DNA of 64,000 nucleotides, from positions 1,054,001 to 1,118,000 of the forward strand of contig CAXXXL010000003.1 of NCBI GenBank assembly GCA_963666505.2, in the 5' to 3' direction. Below the pieces are notes generated by a model. It had not been told where the DNA came from. It did not search any database and saw nothing but the letters and a program-made list of their open reading frames with translations. The translations under genes were made by a program, and so were the position numbers. The stretch comes from JABGQS01 sp963666505. GTDB lineage: Bacteria; Bacillota; Clostridia; Christensenellales; SZUA-584. Below are positions 8,801 through 17,673 of this stretch, piece by piece. Numbering within the stretch: the stretch's first letter is position 1; each line of letters starts with the position of its first letter.

Positions 8801-9119
8801 ACATGCAGTTGAGATTACGAATCTGAATTTTGATGAAAAAGTAACTAACAACGAAATACCGGTGCTGATAGATTTCTGGGCGGAGTGGTGTGCACCATGC
8901 CGGATGCTTGCCCCTGCTGTCGAAAAGATAGCGGAAGAATACAAGGGCAGGGCGATTGTTGGAAAGGTAGATATAGATTCGCAAGTAGAGCTGGCACAGA
9001 AGTTTGGAGTCATGAGTATACCAACGCTAATCCTCTTTAAAAACGGCGAAGTTTTCAAGAAATCAGTTGGAGTCGTACCCAAAGGAAAAATAGCGGAAAT
9101 GATAGACGGGGCTATATAA
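8793..9119 (+). CDS. trxA: Thioredoxin
   Basis: A 108-residue classical thioredoxin with the WCAPC redox motif (Cys33 and Cys36) and the cis-proline loop SIPT, a cytoplasmic disulfide reductase. ATG 8793 is chosen because an AAGGAGG site at 8780-8786 sits 6 bases before it; the possible ATG 8788 lies too close. It overlaps the end of the RseC-like gene. The pairing with a cysteine-rich membrane protein suggests, but does not prove, that the two exchange electrons. Confidence 0.95.
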   Translation: MAEHAVEITNLNFDEKVTNNEIPVLIDFWAEWCAPCRMLAPAVEKIAEEYKGRAIVGKVDIDSQVELAQKFGVMSIPTLILFKNGEVFKKSVGVVPKGKIAEMIDGAI

Positions 9120-9180
9120 AACTATAGTATTATACAAGATTTTTTGTTATAATAACTCAGTAAAGTAATTGGGGGCAGTT

Positions 9181-9441
9181 ATGGAACCATTAAGAGTTTC
9201 AGCAAAGTCACAACCTAAGTCAGTTGCAGGCGCTATAGCAGCAATGATAAACGATTATGAAAAAGCCGAAATCGTAGCTGTGGGTGCCGGTGCTGTCAAT
9301 CAGGCAATCAAAGCAATAGCTATCACAAGAGGGTTTATGGCACCAAGAGGAATAGACCTCGTTGTCATCCCTGCCTTTGCCAACGTCGATATAGACGGGA
9401 CAACAAGAACGTCAATCAAACTATTTGTGGAGAAGCGTTGA
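9181..9441 (+). CDS. spoVS: Stage V sporulation protein S
   Basis: An 86-residue protein matching SpoVS over its whole length (MEPLRVSAKSQPKSVAGAIA opening, and VVIPAFANVDIDGT near the end), an Alba-like nucleic-acid-binding fold. In Bacillus subtilis it affects septation and coat completion. ATG 9181 gives the exact family length; a TTG 12 bases upstream is less likely. A TATAAT box lies at 9148-9153, although its -35 is weak. A terminator follows, so this is a single-gene unit. Its presence supports a spore-forming ancestry but does not prove sporulation. Confidence 0.94.
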   Translation: MEPLRVSAKSQPKSVAGAIAAMINDYEKAEIVAVGAGAVNQAIKAIAITRGFMAPRGIDLVVIPAFANVDIDGTTRTSIKLFVEKR

Positions 9442-9458
9442 TTGAATGAATAATAACT

Positions 9459-9484
9459 TCGGCAGATTTTGCCGATTTTTTTTT
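9459..9484 (+). terminator. Intrinsic terminator after spoVS
   Basis: A 6-bp stem (TCGGCA/TGCCGA, 9459-9475) with a 5-base loop is followed directly by nine T residues. Confidence 0.88.
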
Positions 9485-9531
9485 GCCGGAGCTTCCGGTA
9501 TAAGAAAGCTATATGAAAGGCAGACCGGTTT

Positions 9532-12500
9532 TTGTTTCTAAAAAGCATTGAAATGACGGGATTCAAATCTTTCCCTGATAAAACTCAAATGCATATGAAC
9601 GGCTCTATCACGGGTGTAGTGGGCCCAAACGGCAGCGGCAAGAGCAATGTCTCAGACGCTGTACGCTGGGTGCTGGGAGAGCAGAGCGCAAAGTCTCTGC
9701 GTGGCTCCGTGATGCAGGACGTTATATTTTCGGGTACCGAAAAACGCAAAGCTAGAGGCTTTTGCGAAGTCTCGCTTATATTTGACAATACCGAAGGGCG
9801 GCTTTCTGCAGAATTTTCTGAAATCGAAGTAAAGCGTAAGCTATACCGTTCCGGAGAGAGCGAATACTATATAAACGGAGCAAAGTGCAGGCTGAAGGAT
9901 ATTCTTGGATTGTTCCGTGATACAGGCATAGGTAAAGAAGGATACTCCATAATCGGACAGGGGCGGATAGATGAGATCCTGAGCGAAAAATCGATAGACA
10001 GAAGAAAGGTCTTCGAAGAAGCTTCGGGCATCATGAAATACCGTGTGCGTAAAGAAGAGGCCGAGAGGAAGCTTGAGAAAACTGCCCAGAACCTACTGCG
10101 GGTGGAAGATATACTTCAGGAACAGGCGCTGCAGATAAAACCGCTGAAAAGACAGGCGGATAACGCAAGAATATATCTTGAACTTAGCGAACAGCTAAAG
10201 CACCTGGACGTCAACCTTTTTTTAAGCAGTTATGATAAACAAAAGCAGCGAACAGCGAAGCTTGAAGAATCGAGAAAAGAACTACTGGAAGAAAAGGCGC
10301 AGAAGGAAAAACAGCTTGGCGAATTTGATGCAGAGCACACGCAGGAGCAGCAGAGCGCCAAACAGATAGAACAAAAAGGAGACGAGCTCGCACTGGAGTT
10401 GAGTCAGGCTCTTGCAAAAATAGAACACATCGAAGGCGAAATTAAGCTTTGCGAGGAACGTGAGCTCAACCTTAACAAGGATTCAGACAGGCTACGGCTG
10501 GAGATCGATGAAGCGGACGCTAAGTTTGCTTCGCTTGGTGAGCAGCAGGAAGAGAAAAAGAGCCGTATCGAGAAGATAGACGAAGAGCTGGGTCTCCAGC
10601 GCCAGATAGTCAGCGAAACAGGAAAAACAATAACGGACTTGAGCGGTGTGTATGAGGACAGGGTAAAGATACTTGAAACGGTCCAGGGCGAAAAAGTTGA
10701 TACGATACAGAAGATATCTGATGCAAAGAATATTCTGAGTACGCTGGAGGAAAAGCAGCGAAGTACGCAGGAAAAACTCACATCGGTTAAAGACAGGCTT
10801 GCTGAGCTTGAAGAGATTTCATCGAAAGCGGCGGCTGAACTAGGTAACGAGAACGTAGCGCAGGGTGAAAGGAAAAACAAACAAAACAGCCTGCTTGCGG
10901 GCTTTAACGAAAGAGTATTCAGCCTTGGAAAGCAAAAGCAGCAAACGGTAAAGATAAAGGAAGAACTCGAAGAAGTAAAAAGGCAGTACGCATCCTGTGT
11001 ATCTTCGGCCAACATTCTTGCCGACATGAAAAACAGCTTCGAGGGCTATAGCACCAGCGTGCGTCGGCTGATGACCAGCGCTGCGCAAAACAGCGATATA
11101 GGCAGACGGATTATTGGAACTTTTGCCGATATCGTAAGCGTTCCGGAGAAATATGAGACTGCGATAGAGATGTGCCTTGGTGCGGCTCTGCAGGACGTTG
11201 TGGTAAACACACAGGAAGATGCTAAATACGTTATAAAGTATCTGCGTCAAAACAACCTTGGAAGGGTCACGTTTCTTCCGCTGGATGCGCTCAAAGTGCG
11301 CACTTTCAGCCGCGGCGAAAAGGAAAGTCTAAAACAGGAAGGTGCTGTCGGAGTTGCAAGCGAGCTTATAACGTGCAAGAAGGGTTGCGAGCAGGCGCTG
11401 GAGTTTTTGCTTGGACGCACAGCGATAACAAAGGACAACGATTCGGCTTCGGATATTATAAGAAACAGTGGTTTCAACGTGCGCGCAGTGTCACTCGGCG
11501 GTGACGTGTTCAATCCCAGCGGAAGCATAACAGGCGGTAGTGCCGGCAAAAGCAAGAGCGGCTTTGTTTCCCGTGACCGGCGTCAGGAAGAGCTTGCCGA
11601 AAAAGCACAGGAGCTTAAAGCAAAGCAGAGTGGTCTGGAAGAAAAAGCGGTCGAAGCGGCAAAGCAGGAGCAAGAGCTTACCGACAGCATAGAGGAAGCT
11701 CGAAAAGAGCTTCAGAGCATACAGATCGAAACTGCAAAGGGAAAAGAAAAGATAAACTCGCTGGAAGCTGCAACAGCCGACAGCAGGCAGGAAACGGAGA
11801 AACTAAGCGAACAGATAAAAGAACTTGAAGAGCAGTCCGGGACGCTTAAGGCTGAAACTGCAAGCGTGACTGCGCGTATGGAAGAGATGCGCAGGTCCAG
11901 CGATACGAAAAGCGAAGACTATAAGCGAATGGAAGAGCAGTACAGCGAGAATGCAAAGCTTATAGAGCAGGCAAAGGAAAAACAGCACGAAGCAGAGATA
12001 AAGATTGCAGAACTGATGCACGAAAACTCTGCACTGCTTGGCGAGATAATGCGCCTTGATGAAGAGAAGCAGGAAACAAGGAAGGCAAAGGCGCTCAAGA
12101 ACAAGACTATCGAGCTAAATAGCGAGAGCATCGAGAACTTAAACAAGCTGAAAGAAGAGCTTGGAGAGCTGCACGGTGAGAAGACAGGGCTGCTGGAGGA
12201 TGTTAAGAAACAGCAGAGCGATATGATAGCAGAGCGCAGCAGGCTCAATCAGCAGATAAGCGAACACGACAAGAAAATTGCGGCAATAAGAAAAGAATAC
12301 AGCGATATTTCCGAAAAAGCCATGCGTGTGGACTTCTCTATAGAGAAGGTGCAGTCGGATATAGAGCAGTCGCAAAACAGACTTTGGGAGACTTATCAGC
12401 TGACATACGCAAACGCACTTGATATGCGTGATGAAAGCTTGGATATTGCCGAAGCGTCTAAGAATGCGGAAGAGATGAGGCGCCGTATAAGATATCTTGG

Positions 12501-13089
12501 CAGTGTTAATCCAAATGCTATTGATGACTATACGGAGCTAAAAGAGCGTATGGAAGCGCTTGAAGCGCAGCGGGACGACCTCTCGAAAGCAAAGACGGAT
12601 CTAGAGAAGCTTATTACAACGCTGCTTTCCGAAATGCGAAAGACTTTCAAAGAAAGCTTCGAACAGATAAACAAGCATTTCAACAAGGCATTCAAAGACC
12701 TGTTCGAAGGCGGCAGGGCAGAGCTTATACTTGAAGAGGGCGTAGATATAATGGACGCCGGGATAGAGATCGTTGCAGAGCCTCCGGGCAAGAAGCTGCA
12801 GAAGATATCGCTTCTTTCGGGCGGTGAAAAAGCGCTTACGGCGATAAGCCTGCTGTTTGCTCTGCTAAAGATAAATCCCTCGCCGGTGTGCATACTGGAC
12901 GAAATAGACGCAGCGCTAGACGAAGCGAACGTTTATAGGTTCTCTGAATACTTGAAAAAATATGCAAAGAATATGCAGTTTATAGTTATAACGCACAGAA
13001 AACCCACCATGATTGCATGCGACAGCCTTTTTGGTTTTGCAATGGAAGAAAAGGGCATATCTAAGCTGCTTTCAGTAAGGCTGGACTGA
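9532..13089 (+). CDS. smc: Chromosome partition protein SMC
   Basis: A 1185-residue SMC ATPase, normal for the family, which compacts and segregates the chromosome with ScpA and ScpB. Walker A GPNGSGKSN is at residues 31-39; long coiled coils flank a hinge at about 510-670. The C-terminal head has the signature LLSGGEKALTA and Walker B CILDEIDAALDEAN. The start is TTG 9532, the only start that keeps the conserved MFLKSIEMTGFKSF opening; a weak GAAAGG lies 11 bases upstream. ftsY follows after 3 bases, the standard Bacillota smc-ftsY pair. Confidence 0.96.
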   Translation: MFLKSIEMTGFKSFPDKTQMHMNGSITGVVGPNGSGKSNVSDAVRWVLGEQSAKSLRGSVMQDVIFSGTEKRKARGFCEVSLIFDNTEGRLSAEFSEIEVKRKLYRSGESEYYINGAKCRLKDILGLFRDTGIGKEGYSIIGQGRIDEILSEKSIDRRKVFEEASGIMKYRVRKEEAERKLEKTAQNLLRVEDILQEQALQIKPLKRQADNARIYLELSEQLKHLDVNLFLSSYDKQKQRTAKLEESRKELLEEKAQKEKQLGEFDAEHTQEQQSAKQIEQKGDELALELSQALAKIEHIEGEIKLCEERELNLNKDSDRLRLEIDEADAKFASLGEQQEEKKSRIEKIDEELGLQRQIVSETGKTITDLSGVYEDRVKILETVQGEKVDTIQKISDAKNILSTLEEKQRSTQEKLTSVKDRLAELEEISSKAAAELGNENVAQGERKNKQNSLLAGFNERVFSLGKQKQQTVKIKEELEEVKRQYASCVSSANILADMKNSFEGYSTSVRRLMTSAAQNSDIGRRIIGTFADIVSVPEKYETAIEMCLGAALQDVVVNTQEDAKYVIKYLRQNNLGRVTFLPLDALKVRTFSRGEKESLKQEGAVGVASELITCKKGCEQALEFLLGRTAITKDNDSASDIIRNSGFNVRAVSLGGDVFNPSGSITGGSAGKSKSGFVSRDRRQEELAEKAQELKAKQSGLEEKAVEAAKQEQELTDSIEEARKELQSIQIETAKGKEKINSLEAATADSRQETEKLSEQIKELEEQSGTLKAETASVTARMEEMRRSSDTKSEDYKRMEEQYSENAKLIEQAKEKQHEAEIKIAELMHENSALLGEIMRLDEEKQETRKAKALKNKTIELNSESIENLNKLKEELGELHGEKTGLLEDVKKQQSDMIAERSRLNQQISEHDKKIAAIRKEYSDISEKAMRVDFSIEKVQSDIEQSQNRLWETYQLTYANALDMRDESLDIAEASKNAEEMRRRIRYLGSVNPNAIDDYTELKERMEALEAQRDDLSKAKTDLEKLITTLLSEMRKTFKESFEQINKHFNKAFKDLFEGGRAELILEEGVDIMDAGIEIVAEPPGKKLQKISLLSGGEKALTAISLLFALLKINPSPVCILDEIDAALDEANVYRFSEYLKKYAKNMQFIVITHRKPTMIACDSLFGFAMEEKGISKLLSVRLD

Positions 13090-13092
13090 TAT

Positions 13093-13989
13093 ATGGGACT
13101 ATTCGGTAAAATTAGAGACGGACTTAAAAAGACAAGAGATAACGTTTCCGCAATGGTCGGAGGTGTTATTAAGTCTTTTGACAAGATAGACGAAGACTTC
13201 TATGAGGAGCTGGAGGAAACGCTGATACTATGTGATATAGGCGTAAGCGCAACTGGCAGGATAATGGAAGAGCTCCGGCGGAAAGTCAAAGAAGAGAAGA
13301 TAAGCGAGACTTCTGACATAAAGGAGCTTATTATCGATATAATAACGCAGCTTTTGAGCTTCGACGAGAAACCGCTTAGCTACCCGGTTGCAATGCTGAT
13401 AGTCGGCGTAAACGGCGTCGGTAAAACAACAACGATTGGCAAGCTTGCCAAACAGTATAAAGATAAAGGCAAAAAGGTATACATAGCTGCCGCTGATACT
13501 TTTCGTGCTGCTGCGGCAGAACAGCTTTCCGAATGGGGAAAGCGAGCTGATGCGAAAGTGATAAAATACGGCGAGGGCGCAGACCCTGCGGCTGTTGTAT
13601 ATGATGCTATAGATTCTGCAAAGCATGCAGGTGCTGATGTGCTTATAATAGACACAGCAGGAAGGCTGCATAACAAAAAGAACCTGATGAGCGAGCTTGA
13701 GAAGATAAACAGAGTGATAGACAAATCGTACCCGGAGGCAGACAAACGCACATTCCTAGTGGTGGACGCTACGACCGGCCAAAACGCCGTCTCGCAGGCA
13801 AGGGAGTTTGCAGGCGTGACTGACCTATCCGGCGTTATACTTACCAAGCTGGACGGAACGGCAAAGGGAGGCATTGTCTGCGCAATATCCGGCGAACTTT
13901 CCCTTCCGGTTGAATACGTCGGCGTTGGAGAGGCTATAGAAGACCTCCAAGCCTTTGATGCGGGCGAGTTCGCACGTGGGCTGTTGTAG
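13093..13989 (+). CDS. ftsY: Signal recognition particle receptor FtsY
   Basis: A 298-residue SRP GTPase receptor that docks ribosome-SRP complexes at the membrane. It has a short N-terminal NG helical region and no long acidic A domain, typical of Gram-positives. GTPase motifs are G1 GVNGVGKTTTIGKLA, the family-specific DTFRAAAAEQL, G3 DTAGR and G4 TKLDGTAKGG. ATG 13093 is 3 bases after the smc stop with no strong ribosome-binding site, so translation is probably coupled to smc. Confidence 0.96.
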   Translation: MGLFGKIRDGLKKTRDNVSAMVGGVIKSFDKIDEDFYEELEETLILCDIGVSATGRIMEELRRKVKEEKISETSDIKELIIDIITQLLSFDEKPLSYPVAMLIVGVNGVGKTTTIGKLAKQYKDKGKKVYIAAADTFRAAAAEQLSEWGKRADAKVIKYGEGADPAAVVYDAIDSAKHAGADVLIIDTAGRLHNKKNLMSELEKINRVIDKSYPEADKRTFLVVDATTGQNAVSQAREFAGVTDLSGVILTKLDGTAKGGIVCAISGELSLPVEYVGVGEAIEDLQAFDAGEFARGLL

Positions 13990-14032
13990 CGGTGCAAGCC
14001 TCTTTTCCCGGAAATAGAATACTGAAAAAGCC

Positions 14033-14060
14033 TTGACAAAACCTTAGATATCTATATAAT
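14033..14060 (+). promoter_or_regulatory. Sigma-A promoter for ylxM-ffh
   Basis: TTGACA (14033-14038) and TATAAT (14055-14060) are separated by 16 bases. Both hexamers are consensus, so this should be a strong promoter, starting near 14067. Confidence 0.85.
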
Positions 14061-14064
14061 ACTA

Positions 14065-14098
14065 CTGTAAAGCGTTTTTGCTTTACAGTTATTTTTTT
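14065..14098 (+). terminator. Terminator-like hairpin at the ylxM transcription start
   Basis: A perfect 9-bp stem (CTGTAAAGC 14065-14073 with GCTTTACAG 14080-14088) has a 6-base loop and is followed by TTATTTTTTT. It may be the ftsY terminator. It lies downstream of the ylxM promoter, however, so it would also form at the very 5' end of the ylxM-ffh transcript. Confidence 0.8.
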
Positions 14099-14115
14099 AG
14101 CTTTATGGAGCTGTG

Positions 14116-14430
14116 ATGGAAAAGGACTTTGAAACAGTTTTACTGTATGATATATACTCTTCGCTGCTAACGCTAAAGCAGAGGCGCCTTTGCGATATGT
14201 ATTACAACCAGGACTATTCGCTCTCTGAAATAGCTGAAATAGAGAAGACATCCAGACAGGCTGCACGGGACGGAATCGGAAAAGCAAAGCAGAAGCTTTT
14301 TCACTTTGAAGAGAGCCTTGGGCTGCAGCGCAAGAAGGATAGGACATCAAAGACGCTTGTCAGCGACATGAGCAAGGAAGATATGATAAAAACACTGACC
14401 GACATTTGGGAGCTTGATAATGGCATTTGA
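14116..14430 (+). CDS. ylxM: YlxM family HTH protein (SRP-associated)
   Basis: A 104-residue sigma-70 region 4-like helix-turn-helix protein. The segment LTLKQRRLCDMYYNQDYSLSEIAEIEKTSRQAARDGI is the family core. YlxM proteins are encoded beside ffh and, in streptococci, affect SRP assembly or GTPase activity. ATG 14116 is taken; a GTG lies one codon upstream. The stop overlaps the ffh start by 11 bases, showing coupling. Confidence 0.88.
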   Translation: MEKDFETVLLYDIYSSLLTLKQRRLCDMYYNQDYSLSEIAEIEKTSRQAARDGIGKAKQKLFHFEESLGLQRKKDRTSKTLVSDMSKEDMIKTLTDIWELDNGI

Positions 14431-15736
14431 AGGACTGAGCCAAAAACTGCAGCATGTTTTCTCCAAACTTACCAACAGGGGGAAATTAACCGAACTTGAA
14501 GTCAAGGAAGCCATGCGTGAAGTCAAACTTGCGCTTTTGGAGGCGGATGTTAACTTCAAGGTGGTAAAGAGCTTTGTTGCCAGCGTTACAGAACGTGCAA
14601 TAGGCGAAGGAGTATTGACAAGCCTTACCCCGGGACAGCAGGTCGTCAAGATAGTACGTGACGAGCTTGTACATATCCTGGGTGACAAGAACGAAGATGT
14701 AAAGACCTCGTCCGAGCCGCCGACGGTCATCATGATGTGCGGCCTTCAGGGCGCAGGTAAAACGACAATGTGCGGCAAGCTTGCAAAGATGTGGATAAAA
14801 CAGGGCAAGAAGGTAATGGTGGTTGCCCTTGACATATACAGACCAGCGGCGATAGACCAGCTTGGCCGTGTAGCCCAGCAGGCAGGAGCAGAGTTTTTCG
14901 AAAAAGGGCAGCAGGACGTCATAAAAACTGCGCAGCAGGCTATGAAACTTGCGCAGAGCAAGCTGATGGACTATGTAATACTCGATACGGCTGGCAGGCT
15001 GCATATAGATTCGGATATGATGGACGAGCTTATTCGTGTGGCCGAAAAGATAAAGCCGGATGAAAAGCTGCTTGTGGTAGACGCTATGACAGGTCAGGAC
15101 GCTGTGAATGCAGCAACGGCTTTCAACGAGAGTCTGGAGCTTGACGGCGTTGTTCTGACAAAGCTCGACGGTGATACACGCGGCGGCGCCGCTATATCGG
15201 TAAAGGCTGTTACAGGAAAGCCGATAAAGTTTGCCGGTATAGGCGAGAAGCTTGATGATGTTGAAGTGTTCCATCCCGACCGTATGGCGGGCAGGATACT
15301 CGGCATGGGCGATATGCTAACGCTGATAGAGAAAGCAGAACAGAACTTTGAGACCGAAAAGGCGGAAGAGCTTGAACGCAAGATAAGAAAAGCGCAGTTC
15401 ACACTTGAAGATTTCCTTGAGCAGATGGACCAGCTTAAAAACATGGGCGGCATTGAAGAGATGCTCTCTATGATGCCGGGCGGCAGCAAGCTTTCGGGGA
15501 TGCAGCTTGATGAAAAGCAGATGGGGAGAACGGAAGCCATTATAAAATCTATGACTCCGCAGGAGAGAAGAGCGCCAAATATAATCGGCGGATCCAGGAA
15601 GAAGCGCATCGCAAAAGGAAGCGGCACCAAGGTGCAGGATGTAAACAAACTGCTTAGCCAGTTCGAGCAGATGAAAAAGATGATGAAGAACATGACCAAA
15701 CGTGGAAGAAAAGGCATGACGAATCTGCCTTTCTAA
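14420..15736 (+). CDS. ffh: Signal recognition particle protein Ffh
   Basis: A 438-residue SRP54 GTPase that binds signal sequences with the 4.5S-type RNA and targets ribosomes to FtsY. The N and G domains carry G1 GLQGAGKTTMCGKLA, DIYRPAAIDQL, DTAGR and TKLDGDTRGGAA. The C-terminal M domain (about residues 300-438) is methionine-rich with a basic RNA-binding helix and ends in a KGMTNLPF tail. ATG 14420 gives the usual MAFEGLS start. It lies between ylxM and rpsP as in most Bacillota. Confidence 0.96.
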   Translation: MAFEGLSQKLQHVFSKLTNRGKLTELEVKEAMREVKLALLEADVNFKVVKSFVASVTERAIGEGVLTSLTPGQQVVKIVRDELVHILGDKNEDVKTSSEPPTVIMMCGLQGAGKTTMCGKLAKMWIKQGKKVMVVALDIYRPAAIDQLGRVAQQAGAEFFEKGQQDVIKTAQQAMKLAQSKLMDYVILDTAGRLHIDSDMMDELIRVAEKIKPDEKLLVVDAMTGQDAVNAATAFNESLELDGVVLTKLDGDTRGGAAISVKAVTGKPIKFAGIGEKLDDVEVFHPDRMAGRILGMGDMLTLIEKAEQNFETEKAEELERKIRKAQFTLEDFLEQMDQLKNMGGIEEMLSMMPGGSKLSGMQLDEKQMGRTEAIIKSMTPQERRAPNIIGGSRKKRIAKGSGTKVQDVNKLLSQFEQMKKMMKNMTKRGRKGMTNLPF

Positions 15737-15768
15737 ATAAGAAAAAAAGAAGATTATTGGAGGAAAAC

Positions 15769-16011
15769 ATGGCGGTAAAAATCAGATTGAAGAGGATAGG
15801 CGCAAAGAAAAAGCCTTTCTACAGAATCGTAGTTGCAGATGCAAGGGCTCCCAGAGACGGAAAATTCATCGAAGAGATAGGCAACTATGACCCGATGAGC
15901 AAAAAGTGTATAGTCGACGGCGAAAAAGCGAAAGACTGGATAAGCAAAGGTGCACAGCCTACTGAAACTGTACGTGCGCTGCTTAAGAAAAACGGCGCTA
16001 TCGAGAAATAA
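15769..16011 (+). CDS. rpsP: 30S ribosomal protein S16
   Basis: An 80-residue S16 with the conserved AVKIRLKRIGAKKKPFYRIVV opening. ATG 15769 is preceded by TTGGAGGAAAAC, a strong ribosome-binding site. The order rpsP-khpA-rimM-trmD is the standard ribosome-maturation operon. Confidence 0.97.
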   Translation: MAVKIRLKRIGAKKKPFYRIVVADARAPRDGKFIEEIGNYDPMSKKCIVDGEKAKDWISKGAQPTETVRALLKKNGAIEK

Positions 16012-16045
16012 ACGACTATCAGCGCACAGCTGACGGAGAGGGCAA

Positions 16046-16282
16046 ATGTTAGAGCTAGTAAAGTACATAGCACAGTCGCTCGTCGATAATCCGGACGAAG
16101 TGAAAGTTAACGAGGTCGAAGGCGAAAAGTCGATAGTACTCGAGCTTTCGGTCGCCAAAGAAGACATGGGTAAGGTGATAGGCAAACAGGGACGTATCGC
16201 CAAAGCCATAAGGAGCGTTGTAAAAGCGTCTTCCAGCAAATCGAGAAAGAAATACGTGGTAGAGATAATAGAGCATGATTGA
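16046..16282 (+). CDS. khpA: KH-domain RNA-binding protein KhpA
   Basis: A 78-residue single KH domain with the GKQG loop (GKVIGKQGRIAKAIRSVVKA). KhpA pairs with KhpB (Jag/EloR) and binds small RNAs and mRNAs in Gram-positives, affecting cell elongation. The start ATG 16046 has a GGAGAGG site. Its last 8 bases overlap rimM. Confidence 0.93.
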   Translation: MLELVKYIAQSLVDNPDEVKVNEVEGEKSIVLELSVAKEDMGKVIGKQGRIAKAIRSVVKASSSKSRKKYVVEIIEHD

Positions 16283-16769
16283 GGTTGCCAAAGTCTTAAA
16301 AGCGCAGGGCATTGATGGTGAAATAAAGGTCCAGCTTTTTTCAGACAACGTTGAAGGATTCGTCTCTCGGGGCTTTGCCTATTTAAAGAACTTGCAGAGG
16401 CTAGACTATACGGTCACCCGAACTCAAGGCAGCGTTATTTATCTGCGTATAGAAGGTATCAATACAAGAAACGACGCCGAGGCACTTAGTGGCGTTTTTC
16501 TTTATCTTGAGCGCAGCGACTTTGATGAGCCGGAAGAGGGAGAGCATTATGTTTGCGACCTTATAGGCCTTGGTGTTTTCGACGAAGCTGGGAACGAACT
16601 TGGAGTTCTCAGAGAGATCCTTCAGCACGGGGCTGCTGACGTATATGTCGTAAAGGGCAGCAAAAGCTTTATGTTTCCTGCGCTCAAGAGCGTTATATCG
16701 GCTGTTGAAAAGGACAAGATCATCATTGACAAGGCAGAGCTTGAAAAGGTGGTTGTTTATGAAGATTAA
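16275..16769 (+). CDS. rimM: 16S rRNA maturation protein RimM
   Basis: A 164-residue RimM, which binds S19 and helps mature the 30S head. The N-terminal EVAKVLKAQGIDGEIKV block and the PRC-barrel half with HYVCDLIGLGVFDEAGNELGVL are characteristic. It overlaps khpA by 8 bases and trmD by 11 bases. Confidence 0.94.
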   Translation: MIEVAKVLKAQGIDGEIKVQLFSDNVEGFVSRGFAYLKNLQRLDYTVTRTQGSVIYLRIEGINTRNDAEALSGVFLYLERSDFDEPEEGEHYVCDLIGLGVFDEAGNELGVLREILQHGAADVYVVKGSKSFMFPALKSVISAVEKDKIIIDKAELEKVVVYED

Positions 16770-17481
16770 TATACTTACACTGTTTCCGGATATGTTCGAT
16801 TCTGTAAAAGACTCAAGTATATGGGCAAGAGCAATAGAATCGGGTGCTGTAGAGATAAACACTGTTGATATACGCAGCTATACGACCGACAAACACAACC
16901 GTGCAGACGACTATCCGTTCGGCGGCGGGGCAGGCATGGTGCTCAAGCCCGAGCCCGTTTCCCTCTGTTTTGACGATATCTTAAAGAGCTGTCCAAAGCC
17001 CTGTATAAACGTATATATGACGCCCTGTGGATCTGAACTTTCGCACGAAAGAAGCATCGGCCTTTCGGGGTTTGAGTGCATCAACATACTCTGCGGACAC
17101 TATGAGGGAGTAGACCAAAGAGCGGTAGATAAGTATATCGACCTTGAGATATCGGTGGGTGATTATGTGCTCACCGGCGGAGAACTTGCCGCAATGGTAG
17201 TAACGGACACGGTCATACGCCATATAGATGGTGTGCTCGGCAACGATGAATCGACGCTGCACGAATCTTTCTCGGATGCGCTGCTGGAGCATCCGCAATA
17301 TACACGTCCTGCTCAGTTCGAAGATGAAAGCGTACCTGAAGTCCTGCTCTCAGGACACCATGCAAACGTAGAAGAATACAACCGGCGAATGTCGCTTAAA
17401 CAAACCGCAGAAAAGCGCCCGGAACTGCTATCAAAAACTGTGCTTTCGAAAACGGATATCGAATATATAACCAGGCAATAA
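16759..17481 (+). CDS. trmD: tRNA (guanine-N1-)-methyltransferase TrmD
   Basis: A 240-residue trefoil-knot (SPOUT) methyltransferase that makes m1G37 in tRNA. Signatures are MKINILTLFPDMF, DDYPFGGGAGMVLKPEP, CGHYEGVDQR and SVGDYVLTGGELA. ATG 16759 lies within the end of rimM. rplS, the usual next gene, is not here; a weak terminator and an Lrp regulator follow instead. Confidence 0.96.
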   Translation: MKINILTLFPDMFDSVKDSSIWARAIESGAVEINTVDIRSYTTDKHNRADDYPFGGGAGMVLKPEPVSLCFDDILKSCPKPCINVYMTPCGSELSHERSIGLSGFECINILCGHYEGVDQRAVDKYIDLEISVGDYVLTGGELAAMVVTDTVIRHIDGVLGNDESTLHESFSDALLEHPQYTRPAQFEDESVPEVLLSGHHANVEEYNRRMSLKQTAEKRPELLSKTVLSKTDIEYITRQ

Positions 17482-17511
17482 GGAATAAAAAATCTCCACT
17501 ATGAATGTTGC

Positions 17512-17537
17512 CGGGCAAGGCTCGGTCATTTTTTTAT
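17512..17537 (+). terminator. Weak intrinsic terminator after trmD
   Basis: A 6-bp stem with G-U pairs (GCCGGG/CTCGGT, about 17512-17528) is followed by CATTTTTTT. Stability is low, so readthrough is possible. Confidence 0.5.
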
Positions 17538-17673
17538 GCAAAATGAAGTTTTCGCACCCCCAAACTATCAATTTATAACTTTTGAAGCGAAAAAACTTTA
17601 TTTTGTAAAGAAATAGTGTTATCATGTTTACATTAAATAAAGCCGTAATATAATAACTATAAGGAGCAGCAAA

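Noticed and set aside
14486..15274. Long antisense open frame opposite ffh (about 260 codons)
   Set aside because: It lies wholly inside ffh, has low-complexity composition of an antisense frame and no ribosome-binding site or family motif.
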